From an uncultured Thomasclavelia sp. (GTDB taxonomy: Bacteria; Bacillota_I; Bacilli_A; Erysipelotrichales; Coprobacillaceae): 16,523 bases of DNA. Where the stretch lies: contig CAJUOR010000031.1 of the NCBI GenBank assembly GCA_910588165.1, forward strand, positions 2,278 through 18,800, in the 5' to 3' direction. The notes beneath the pieces were generated by a model, which saw only the letters and a list, made by a program, of their open reading frames with translations, ran no database searches and was not told the DNA's origin. Below, one piece after another: positions 7,505 to 14,268 of the stretch (position 1 is the first letter of the stretch; each line of letters begins with the position of its first letter). A program made the translations under genes and the position numbers.

Positions 7505-7999
7505 TTATGCTTTTAAAATGGTATTGATAATCGTCGGAATATCCTTATTTGAGGTATCAATTTTAATCGTGTTTAGTTCTTGATACATGGCAAGGCGCTC
7601 TAAGCTTCTTTTTAAAACATCGGGTTGACGAAGGTTAGAAGCAATATCCTTAGCAATTCTTTGAGTTAAGGAAGCTTCATCACTAATTAGAGAAATAGAT
7701 TTAATATTTAGATTACTTGTATCAAGTTTTTTTAAAATACCATCAATAATGCTTTGTTCATGCATGACCCAACAGAAAATAATATTTTCATAACTTGAGC
7801 AGTGAATAAAATTATTCAATAGATGACAAATATTATCTAAAACCATTGCCTTTGTTTCTTCGTTAACGATAAGTGGGTGCATATCCCAACACCAATCGCC
7901 ATCAAGAAAGACGCTTTGGTTGAGCTCTTGCTTAAGCTGTTTTGAAATCGTCGTTTTACCTACTCCCATGGTACCACCGATTAAATACAGTGCCTTCAT
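7505..7999 (-). CDS. Small P-loop nucleotide kinase-like protein
   Basis: 164 aa. Walker A is 'GGTMGVGKTT' at ~8-17, with the AAA_33/shikimate-kinase-like layout: 'VFLDGDWCW' follows at ~30-38 as the likely acceptor-side strand, and 'LTQRIAKDI' and 'RQPDVLKRSLER' lie in the lid/arginine region. Related proteins are annotated as ATP-binding proteins or small-molecule kinases; the substrate is unknown. Its start codon overlaps the stop of the MBL-fold gene by one base (TAATG), so translation is coupled; a purine-rich AGAGGAAGAG acts as ribosome binding site. A broken paralogous copy lies at 10882-11123 on the opposite strand, sharing the C-terminal half ('NLNIK.ISLI....SLTQ', 'PDVL', 'MYQ.LNTIKI'). 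Confidence 0.75.
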   Translation of the reverse strand: MKALYLIGGTMGVGKTTISKQLKQELNQSVFLDGDWCWDMHPLIVNEETKAMVLDNICHLLNNFIHCSSYENIIFCWVMHEQSIIDGILKKLDTSNLNIKSISLISDEASLTQRIAKDIASNLRQPDVLKRSLERLAMYQELNTIKIDTSNKDIPTIINTILKA

Positions 8000-8850
8000 T
8001 ATTTCTCTTCCTCTAAAATAATCGGACTATGTCCGGGAAGATAAGTATCAATTTCGGCACACCCGTAAGTGTAGGCTTTTAAGTCTTGTCTACCAAAGGC
8101 TTGAAATTCATGGGATTTGGCGGTTCCATCTAAAATTTGATCGACTAATACCCGCATATCCTTTAAGTATTGGATATCCATATTCGGATTTTTAGGGGAT
8201 AGTGGGTGGATTCCCTTAACAGTTGTGATTTGTTGCTGATAGCGATGGCCACAAAGGAATAAGATGTTTTGAGCATGGTTTAGCTGTTGAAGGATCTTAT
8301 CTAAAGTTTGTTGATATACATTTAAAACATCAGGCATAAATAAGAGCCAAACATAGCTTGAGCCAAAAGCGTCTCCCGTAGCTAATATCCCTTGATTTCT
8401 CTCATAAAAGGCGAGGCTGCCTGTAGTATGACCTTTGGCGTCTAAAACCTCAAAACACAGATGGTCTAATTGGATAGTATCTCCTTCATCAATTATAACT
8501 TGATGTTTAACATCATTGATAGGATCGTTTTTAGGGACATAAATCGGACAGTCTTGAAATTGCGACAAAGCACCGATATGATCAAAATGGTGATGAGTGA
8601 TTGCCACTTGAATACCTCTGTCTTTTGCAATCATATTCACAATCTCTCTTAGATGGTTATCTTCATACGGATTACCTAAATCAATAACTAGCACTTGACT
8701 TTCATCTTCAATTACATAGACGCTAGAAGTATTGTTGAAAGATCCGTCCTCATGAGCTCCCGCTATATTATTTTGGGTGGCATCATGGATATGCCAAATA
8801 CCTTGTCTTATTTCTTGAGCAGAATATTGTTTGTGTTCAAAATAGTTCAT
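7999..8850 (-). CDS. MBL-fold metallohydrolase
   Basis: 283 aa from ATG 8850, with GAGGTG upstream. All metal-binding residues of the metallo-beta-lactamase fold are visible: HxHxDH as His86-x-His88-x-Asp90-His91 in 'THHHFDHIG', His141 in 'KGHTTGSLAF', Asp160 in 'ATGDAF' and His202 in 'LCGHRY'. It is expected to be a cytosolic di-zinc (or iron) hydrolase of the glyoxalase II-like group; the thioester, lactone or phosphoester substrate is unknown. No beta-lactamase-specific features or signal peptide are present. It heads a two-gene operon with the P-loop kinase. Confidence 0.88.
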   Translation of the reverse strand: MNYFEHKQYSAQEIRQGIWHIHDATQNNIAGAHEDGSFNNTSSVYVIEDESQVLVIDLGNPYEDNHLREIVNMIAKDRGIQVAITHHHFDHIGALSQFQDCPIYVPKNDPINDVKHQVIIDEGDTIQLDHLCFEVLDAKGHTTGSLAFYERNQGILATGDAFGSSYVWLLFMPDVLNVYQQTLDKILQQLNHAQNILFLCGHRYQQQITTVKGIHPLSPKNPNMDIQYLKDMRVLVDQILDGTAKSHEFQAFGRQDLKAYTYGCAEIDTYLPGHSPIILEEEK

Positions 8851-8869
8851 CGTTTTTCACCTCATATCT

Positions 8870-8898
8870 ATTGTATATGATTTTTTTGCTTTTGGTAA
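8870..8898 (-). promoter_or_regulatory. Promoter of the MBL hydrolase-kinase operon
   Basis: On the minus strand TTACCA (complement of 8893-8898) and TACAAT (complement of 8870-8875) are 17 bp apart, upstream of ATG 8850. It overlaps the divergent plus-strand promoter. Confidence 0.5.
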
Positions 8899-8914
8899 GT
8901 ATTTATGTTAGAAT
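8886..8914 (+). promoter_or_regulatory. Extended -10 promoter of the FAD oxidoreductase gene
   Basis: TTGCTT (8886-8891), 17-bp spacer, then TGT-TAGAAT (8906-8914) with the TGn extended -10 element. The leader to ATG 8933 is very short. Confidence 0.6.
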
Positions 8915-8932
8915 TTTGGCGAGGTGGAAAAC

Positions 8933-10489
8933 ATGTTGAAAATCAGTAATGTCAAAGTGCCTATTCAAACCAAAGAAGAAGACTATCCTAAAATTGTATC
9001 TAGTCATCTAAATATTAGGGCAAAGGAATTAAAAAATGTTAAATTATTGAAACGCTCGATAGATGCTAGAAAAAATGATGTTCACTATATTTCGAGTTTT
9101 ATTTTCGAGCATACTAATGAAGAAAACCTATTGAAGAAAAATCGTTCTTTATCTATATATAAGCCTTTTAAATTAACTATTCCTTTTGGTATTCAGGAAA
9201 AAACGATTGTTGTTGGCAGTGGACCGGCAGGCTTGTTTTGCGCTTGGCTTTTAGCTAAAAGCGGTAGTCCGGTCACCTTGTTGGAAAGAGGAAAGCAAGT
9301 CGAAGAACGCATCAAAGATGTGGAGTCTTTCTTTGCTAATGGAAAGCTGAACATACACAGCAATATTCAGTTTGGTGAAGGAGGCGCCGGTACTTTTTCA
9401 GATGGTAAACTGACGACAGGTATTAAAGACCCTAAAGTTACGACAGTGCTTGAAACATTTGTGAAATATGGAGCGCCAAGAGATATTTTATATGAAGCGA
9501 TGCCCCATATCGGAACAGACTATTTGCGTCAAGTGGTTAAAAATATGCGTGAGGACTTAATTGCCATGGGCGTTGAAGTTCGCTTTGAAGCATTAGTCAC
9601 AGATATTTTGATGGAGCAAGATTGTGCCAAAGGTGTTGAAATCAACCATCAAGAAAAGCTTTATGCTAAGCATATTGTTTTAGCGATTGGTCATAGTGCC
9701 AGAGATACATTTGAAATGCTCTATCAACGTGCTGTTCCAATGGCATCAAAACCATTTGCCGTAGGACTTAGAATTGAACATCTGCAACAAGAAGTTAATG
9801 CTGTACAGTATAAAAAGGCTAGTCGATATTTGAAAGCCGCTCCTTATAAATTAGCTTATCATGCAACTAATGGAAGAGGTGTCTATACTTTCTGTATGTG
9901 CCCGGGGGGCGAGGTTGTCGGTGCCAGCAGTGAAGAAGGACTGTTGGTGACTAATGGAATGAGCGAGTATGCCCGAGATAAAGCGAATGCCAATGCCGCT
10001 GTTTTGGTAAGTGTCGACCAAAAAGATTTTGGAAGTGAGCACCCGTTAGCAGGGATGTATTACCAACGTGAACTAGAAAAGAAAGCTTTTGAGCTAGGTG
10101 GCGGACATTATCAAGCACCGATAAGTTTACTTAAAGATTACATGGAAAATGCAACTTCAACCGCTTTTGGACATATTACGGCAAGTTATCGTCCAAATGT
10201 CAAATTTGCCAATTTGAATGCTTTATTTAGTGATGAGATCAATCAAGCAATGAAAGAAGGTTTATTGGCATTTGGCAAGAAGCTAAGTTTTTTTCAAGAT
10301 GACGAAGCTGTGTTAACCGGGGTTGAATCAAGGTCAAGCAGTCCCGTCCGTTTTGTCAGAGATGAAAAATGTATGTCGCCGATTTTAAATCTCTATCCAT
10401 GCGGTGAAGGAGCAGGTCAGGCCGGAGGGATTGTTTCCGCAGCTGTAGATGGCTTGAAAGTGGCATTGGCGATATTGAGTAAAGCTTAG
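8933..10489 (+). CDS. COG2509-type FAD-dependent oxidoreductase
   Basis: 518 aa from ATG 8933; GAGGTGG at 8921-8927 is the ribosome binding site and overlaps an alternative GTG at 8924. An N-terminal domain of ~85 residues precedes the Rossmann dinucleotide motif 'VVGSGPAG' (93-100) and the acidic ribose-binding end 'TLLERG'. Then come 'FGEGGAGTFSDGKLTTG', an ATG-like second motif 'LAIGHSARDTF', and the C-terminal FAD-binding 'CGEGAGQAGGIVSAAVDG'. This matches the large FAD-dependent dehydrogenase family that is widespread in Firmicutes and Bacteroidetes, whose reaction is not established. The protein should be soluble. It stands alone after a divergent promoter. No clear intrinsic terminator follows; the nearest structure is a 14-bp hairpin at 10561-10602. 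Confidence 0.85.
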   Translation: MLKISNVKVPIQTKEEDYPKIVSSHLNIRAKELKNVKLLKRSIDARKNDVHYISSFIFEHTNEENLLKKNRSLSIYKPFKLTIPFGIQEKTIVVGSGPAGLFCAWLLAKSGSPVTLLERGKQVEERIKDVESFFANGKLNIHSNIQFGEGGAGTFSDGKLTTGIKDPKVTTVLETFVKYGAPRDILYEAMPHIGTDYLRQVVKNMREDLIAMGVEVRFEALVTDILMEQDCAKGVEINHQEKLYAKHIVLAIGHSARDTFEMLYQRAVPMASKPFAVGLRIEHLQQEVNAVQYKKASRYLKAAPYKLAYHATNGRGVYTFCMCPGGEVVGASSEEGLLVTNGMSEYARDKANANAAVLVSVDQKDFGSEHPLAGMYYQRELEKKAFELGGGHYQAPISLLKDYMENATSTAFGHITASYRPNVKFANLNALFSDEINQAMKEGLLAFGKKLSFFQDDEAVLTGVESRSSSPVRFVRDEKCMSPILNLYPCGEGAGQAGGIVSAAVDGLKVALAILSKA

Positions 10490-10560
10490 GTGTTCGACTT
10501 GCTTTGAAATATATCAAAAATATTATAAAATAGGAATGTTAGATTTAACGTTAGGTTAAT

Positions 10561-10602
10561 CATGAAAGATCTTTGCAAAACTTTTAATAAAGATTTTTCA
10601 TG
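10561..10602. repeat. 14-bp inverted repeat (hairpin) downstream of the FAD oxidoreductase gene
   Basis: CATGAAAGATCTTT (10561-10574) pairs with AAAGATTTTTCATG (10589-10602) with one G-U wobble and a 14-nt loop. No T run follows, so it is not a classical terminator; it could be a 3' RNA-stabilising stem or a decayed element end. Confidence 0.75.
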
Positions 10603-10742
10603 AGAGATTATTTTGTCATGAAATGATATTTATTTTAGAGTTTTAATCTTTATAAAGTAATAGGGTAGAATGTGCTTGAAAAAATATTTTTTTGATGGGG
10701 AGCAAAATTGGGTTTTTACTATTAGATTTTGTGTTTTTAATC

Positions 10743-10794
10743 TTTGAGGGTTATCTTGATTTACATGATGATGAATATAATGATAACCTTGAAA
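10743..10794. repeat. Imperfect 13-bp inverted repeat
   Basis: TTTGAGGGTTATC (10743-10755) and GATAACCTTGAAA (10782-10794) are inverted copies with 11 of 13 positions complementary and 26 bp between them. The role is unknown. Confidence 0.55.
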
Positions 10795-10881
10795 TATAAG
10801 AAGTGTATATTGACAATATTATCCGGTTGTACGGGTTTGACAAACTATCCAAACTTGGAAAAGTTAGAGGAAATGAATTTA

Positions 10882-11123
10882 GAAAACCTTGATATAGCCA
10901 AGATATAGCCAATCTAAATATTAAAACGATTTCTTTAATTTGCGGTAAAACTTCTCTAACACAAAAAATTATAAAAGATATAGCTTTAAATCTTCACTAA
11001 CCTGATGTTTTAGAAAGAGGTTCAGCACCGTGTCTTGTGATGTATCAAAAACTCAACACAATTAAAATTAATACCTTAAATAAAAACATTTTGAGCGTTA
11101 TACATGATGTTTTGAAGCAATAG
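10882..11123 (+). pseudogene. Decayed paralogue of the P-loop kinase (C-terminal half)
   Basis: Translation of 10902-11123 aligns with the C-terminal half of the intact kinase encoded at 7505-7999. From 'NLNIK' to the R after 'PDVL', about 25 of 35 residues agree ('ISLI', 'SLTQ', 'KDIA', 'PDVL'). In the last 27 residues about 16 agree ('MYQ.LNTIKI', 'NK', 'LK'). Two lesions are visible. An 11-bp tandem duplication (GATATAGCCAA at 10891-10901 and 10902-10912) shifts the frame, and TAA at 10998-11000 stands where the intact copy has Gln. Removing one repeat restores 'NLDIANLNIK' against 'KLDTSNLNIK'. The P-loop half is missing or unrecognisable. The gene ends at TAG 11121-11123, inside its own terminator. 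It is clearly non-functional as a kinase. Confidence 0.88.
10891..10912 (+). repeat. 11-bp tandem duplication causing a frameshift
   Basis: GATATAGCCAA occurs twice in direct succession. The duplication explains the frame change inside the kinase relic. Confidence 0.9.
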
Positions 11124-11143
11124 CCATAGAACTATTGCTTTTT
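11115..11143 (+). terminator. Terminator retained behind the kinase relic
   Basis: Perfect 9-bp stem AAGCAATAG/CTATTGCTT (11115-11123 with 11132-11140, loop 8 nt) followed by T's to 11143. It overlaps the last codons of the relic and isolates the downstream promoter from read-through. Confidence 0.85.
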
Positions 11144-11409
11144 AAATGGCGATATCGTTTCATTGATGAAAAAAATATTTTTGTTTTATTTTAGCTTATA
11201 TCTAAACCCACGCAAACCCTATCTTTCAAAAAAATCTTCTTGGGGAATTCCTCACCGCTCCTCACTTTTTATATAATTCGTATAATATTAAAATTTATAT
11301 TTATAAAAAACACAAACTACCAAAAAAATAAATGTTTGTAGAAAAACGAATATTTTGTATTTTTCAGATTTGTAAGTGTTTTCTATTACGAATATCAAAA
11401 ATATCACGC

Positions 11410-11438
11410 TTGACTGTATTAAAAAAGAAGCATATAAT
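11410..11438 (+). promoter_or_regulatory. Near-consensus promoter of the secreted peptide gene
   Basis: TTGACT (11410-11415), 17-bp spacer and perfect TATAAT (11433-11438), about 26 bp before the ATG. This is the closest match to the sigma-A consensus in the window, so strong expression is likely. Confidence 0.8.
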
Positions 11439-11464
11439 TAAATTGGGAAAAGGAGGTAAATTAT

Positions 11465-11824
11465 ATGTTGAAGAAGTTAATGAAGTTTTTAATACCATTA
11501 AGTTTGGCAGTCTTGATGTTTGTAGGAGTAGCGGCTAGAGGATCGGTTCCATATATGGATACTCGCTCAGCAACTAAAACATGGAATGCAGCCTACGCAA
11601 CAATGACGACACGTGCTAGTATTGTTGAAGGTATAAGTGTAACTTATGACGGCGGCAGTTGGTCAGGACATAATCCATTAGGTTATTCAAGATCGACTAC
11701 CGGTCCAACTAACTTAGGATTTGTCACTTCCCCAAATACAATTCAAGTGAAAGGAACTGTAAAATTTACTTTTACAGGTACGACTAGCCCTACTTATACT
11801 GTATACACATTGCATAGTAAGTAG
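11465..11824 (+). CDS. Small secreted cysteine-free protein, candidate bacteriocin-like peptide
   Basis: 119 aa. ATG 11465 follows AGGAGG (11451-11456). The N-terminus is a classical Sec signal: basic MLKKLMK, a hydrophobic core (FLIPLSLAVLMFVG) and a probable cleavage site near 'VAA-RGS', leaving a mature protein of ~94 residues. The mature part has no cysteine, is rich in Thr, Ser and Gly, is net basic and looks beta-rich: 'ISVTYDGGSWSGHNPLGYS' in the middle and a Thr/Val/Phe-alternating C-terminus ending in 'YTLHSK'. I recognise no family with confidence. The GGSW segment and the neighbouring transporters faintly recall lactococcin 972-type bacteriocins, which are also Sec-exported and cysteine-free. 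It could instead be a signal or an adhesin fragment. It is followed by a partial terminator and then the two ABC-permease genes. Confidence 0.8.
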   Translation: MLKKLMKFLIPLSLAVLMFVGVAARGSVPYMDTRSATKTWNAAYATMTTRASIVEGISVTYDGGSWSGHNPLGYSRSTTGPTNLGFVTSPNTIQVKGTVKFTFTGTTSPTYTVYTLHSK

Positions 11825-11854
11825 TACTAATAATAAGATTTATTGTAGTATATG

Positions 11855-11885
11855 GCTTCTGTGTTTTGCAGAAGCTTCTGTTTTT
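11855..11885 (+). terminator. Probable partial terminator after the peptide gene
   Basis: Stem GCTTCTG/CAGAAGC (11855-11861 with 11869-11875, loop 7 nt), then TTCTG and TTTTT (11881-11885). The T run is offset from the stem, so some read-through into the transporter genes is plausible. Confidence 0.6.
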
Positions 11886-12139
11886 ATTTGAATAGGATGT
11901 ATAATAAGTTTAAAATGTTTTCGCATATGTAAAAAATAGCTAATGTATCTTGTGCAATAAATCAATATGAACTTAGTAAAAAATGTAGTTTATTACGTAT
12001 TGGTTCATGAATTATTTTATGATAATGGTTGAAAAAAACATTATTCTCGCTTGAAAGATGTACTTACACGAAATGAGTGAGAATGACAAGAAATGGATAA
12101 AAGTAGTAATTAAACTTTGGTGAATAAGGGGTGGGAATA
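11886..12139 (+). other. Leader region between the peptide gene and the ABC transporter genes
   Basis: AT-rich, with no gene I can support. A weak promoter-like pair (TTGGTT 12000-12005 and GATAAT 12021-12026, spacing only 15 bp) and an inverted repeat (12043-12084) are the only visible elements. A 21-codon frame at 12058-12123 lacks a ribosome binding site. Confidence 0.5.
12043..12084. repeat. Inverted repeat upstream of the transporter pair
   Basis: ATTCTCGCT (12043-12051) pairs with AGTGAGAAT (12076-12084), nine positions with one G-U wobble and a 24-nt loop. It could be an operator or an RNA stem ahead of the transporter ribosome binding site at 12126-12135. Confidence 0.45.
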
Positions 12140-14263
12140 ATGTTGCAAGTAAAAGGGATGGATATTAGTTATAGACGACAAGGTCTAGTTATTGAACAAG
12201 GAAATTTTGAAGTTTCTCACGGACAGCTGTGTTTATTGCAGGCAGAAAGTGGGGCAGGCAAAAGTTCTATATTAAGTCTGTTGGCATTAAATCAAGTTGG
12301 TACATATGATACATATATGATTGATAATCAAGATATGCGTTTATTATCCGATAAAGAAAAAAGTGATTTCTTGTTGTATAGAATGGCTTATGTGGCACAA
12401 GAAGCACCACTGCTTGATCATATGAATGTTGAAGATCAATTAGAGTGGGCAAGTAGGATAGGTGGTAGTTCTGGTAAGGAGATAACGGCTATCATGGAAA
12501 AACTTAAACTTTTGCGAATTAAGGATAAGAAGATAAAAAAATTATCTGGGGGAGAAAAACAAAGAGTTTGCTTTGCCAATGCAATTTTAAAAAATGCTGA
12601 GGTTTATCTTTTTGACGAACCAACAGCGATGCAAGATGAAAAAAATAAACAGATGATTGCACACATGATTCAAGAGCTTGTCGAAGCGGGAAAAATTGTT
12701 ATTGTTGCAACTCATGAGGTAGAATGGTTTGACTCTGATATTGTATATACGATTAAAGATAAAAAGTTGATATGTTTAACCAAAAGAAGTACCGAGTCGA
12801 AACTAGTCAAGGAACGAAATAATCAAGTTAAACATAAGCAATTATTAAGGTTTCTATCCTTGCGTTATTTATTAAACTACCCTTTCTTCAATGGATTATT
12901 TATTTTTGTATCGGCCTTATGTTTCAGTTTGGCAGCAGTTATTTTGAAGTTAGGCATGACAAATGTGGAAAAGCAATATGCGGATACGTATGAATTATTT
13001 CAAAATGAACTATTTGTAGTTAATCAATTGGAGGATAAGGCATCGCAGATTGATAGCATCGGAAATTTACCGCTTTCGATTGAAACAGTTGAGAAATTAC
13101 AGCGTATTGAAAATGTATCCTCAGTAGAACCTTTTAAGTACCTTTTGTCAGGCGCAATCGGTTATGTAGATGTTAAAACACTAGACTCCAATCTTTATAT
13201 GATTCCAAATGAAATTCATGAAGTAGAAGTATTAAAAAACAAAGAAGTAATCCGCAAAGTCAATTTAGGAACATACTATCATCTAGGTGAGGATAGTGGG
13301 GAATATTATTATCCGATTGCGCCTTCATATAGTCATCAAAAAATAGATAAGCGCTGTGAAGATGTTGTAGGAGAGGAAGGCTTATATATATCTAAGCAAC
13401 TAGCTGATTATTTAGGGATTGAAGCCCTTGATGGACAATCTATACGCATTAAGATGGGCGTGGCGATTGCTCAAGGGGAAGGAATTTTGATAGATGAAGA
13501 CGGAAAACAATATGATAGTCGAACCCCATTTTACGTTTTAGAGTCATTTGAATTTAAGATTGTGGGTATCTTAAGCGAGAATATCTTTGGGAATTATGGA
13601 GTATGGAATCAGGCTGATATGTATTTGCCAATTGAAAAAATAGAGGAAATTTGCCAAGAAACTAGAAAGAATAATCGTCATGTAATCAAAGCCTATGAAG
13701 ATGTGCTGATCGATGAAGTCAATGGTTTAAGAATGTGCGTTGATATTCCATGGCAAGCTAGTGCCTATGTCATCAATATTAAGGATTATGAAGCGGTCAA
13801 TGATGTTGTGATGGCAATTAAAGATATTGATCCATATTTAGATGTGAGTGCGACTTTCTTATCTTCAGGCAGATCAGATCAAGATGCAAATGAAGTGATC
13901 AAAAATACGGTGATGATTTATAGTGCTATTTTATGTTTAACATTGTTTGCAGGTAGTGTGATGATGAATTACTTTAACTTGAAAACAAAGGAAAGGGATA
14001 TGGCTTATCTATCCCAAAATGGTTTTAGTAAGTCTGATTATCAACAGATTTTCTATAGGGAACTAATGTATAAACTACTCATAGCGACGATGGTAGTTAT
14101 CATTTTGATATATGTATTACTCTACTATTTCAATCGTTTTTGGATTGTCCCATTAAAATTATCTATTTTTATGTGCCTATTGATATTAAGCGTCTATTGG
14201 TGTGTAATGTATGCAAGTGGTATGTTGGGGCAGTATTTCTATTTTAAAAAAATAAGTAGGTGA
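12140..14263 (+). CDS. ABC ATPase-FtsX/MacB-type permease fusion (half-transporter 1)
   Basis: 707 aa from ATG 12140, behind AAGGGGTGGG; an upstream GTG at 12131 lies within that site. Residues ~1-215 are an ABC ATPase: Walker A AESGAGKS (35-42), Q-loop 'AYVAQE' (Gln87), signature LSGGEKQR (135-142), Walker B 'VYLFDEP' with Glu160, and His192 in 'VATHE'. The D-loop region reads 'TAMQDE' instead of the usual 'SALD'. A MacB/FtsX-like permease follows: TM1 ~251-271, an extracellular domain of ~315 residues (272-588), then TM2 ~591-611, TM3 ~645-664 and TM4 ~673-694. The TM2-TM3 loop carries the FtsX-like 'KERDMAYLSQNGFSKSDY'. Such transporters couple ATP hydrolysis to movement of an extracytoplasmic domain and export peptides or confer self-protection. 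It probably pairs with the gene starting 5 bp downstream. The substrate is inferred only from the adjacent secreted peptide. Confidence 0.88.
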   Translation: MLQVKGMDISYRRQGLVIEQGNFEVSHGQLCLLQAESGAGKSSILSLLALNQVGTYDTYMIDNQDMRLLSDKEKSDFLLYRMAYVAQEAPLLDHMNVEDQLEWASRIGGSSGKEITAIMEKLKLLRIKDKKIKKLSGGEKQRVCFANAILKNAEVYLFDEPTAMQDEKNKQMIAHMIQELVEAGKIVIVATHEVEWFDSDIVYTIKDKKLICLTKRSTESKLVKERNNQVKHKQLLRFLSLRYLLNYPFFNGLFIFVSALCFSLAAVILKLGMTNVEKQYADTYELFQNELFVVNQLEDKASQIDSIGNLPLSIETVEKLQRIENVSSVEPFKYLLSGAIGYVDVKTLDSNLYMIPNEIHEVEVLKNKEVIRKVNLGTYYHLGEDSGEYYYPIAPSYSHQKIDKRCEDVVGEEGLYISKQLADYLGIEALDGQSIRIKMGVAIAQGEGILIDEDGKQYDSRTPFYVLESFEFKIVGILSENIFGNYGVWNQADMYLPIEKIEEICQETRKNNRHVIKAYEDVLIDEVNGLRMCVDIPWQASAYVINIKDYEAVNDVVMAIKDIDPYLDVSATFLSSGRSDQDANEVIKNTVMIYSAILCLTLFAGSVMMNYFNLKTKERDMAYLSQNGFSKSDYQQIFYRELMYKLLIATMVVIILIYVLLYYFNRFWIVPLKLSIFMCLLILSVYWCVMYASGMLGQYFYFKKISR

Positions 14264-14268
14264 GATGA

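Larger units (their letters stand above)
10490..11464. other. Long AT-rich gene-free stretch with a relic gene and inverted repeats
   Basis: No intact gene of convincing size is seen. The stretch holds a hairpin (10561-10602), an imperfect inverted repeat (10743-10794), the kinase relic (10882-11123), its terminator (11115-11143) and the peptide-gene promoter (11410-11438). A 34-codon frame opens at ATG 10695 and stops at 10799. The same frame continues past that stop with 'YIDNIIRLYGF', which may be a worn piece of the kinase N-terminal half ('VLDNICHLLNNF'), but this match is weak. 11144-11409 is very AT-rich and shows no gene I can support. The marked AT richness and gene decay suggest an old insertion or deletion site at the edge of the transporter cluster. 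Confidence 0.7.

Noticed and set aside
10695..10799. A 34-codon frame possibly representing the N-terminal half of the kinase relic
   Set aside because: Similarity to the kinase is limited to scattered residues after the stop, and no P-loop is visible, so I did not extend the pseudogene call to it.
11191..11265. A 25-codon minus-strand frame (GTG start) in the AT-rich gap
   Set aside because: Too short, no clear ribosome binding site and no family match; kept only as unexplained sequence.
10490..11464. CRISPR array, tRNA or insertion sequence in the long gene-free stretch
   Set aside because: No regularly spaced repeats, no cloverleaf and no transposase fragment or terminal inverted repeats with target duplications were found by reading.
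11332..11538. A 68-codon open frame overlapping the start of the secreted peptide gene
   Set aside because: It has no ribosome binding site, runs through the peptide gene's promoter and Shine-Dalgarno sequence, and looks random in composition; the +1-frame peptide gene has all the right signals.
12058..12123. A 21-codon frame just before half-transporter 1
   Set aside because: No ribosome binding site, and part of the inverted repeat lies within it; a leader peptide cannot be supported.
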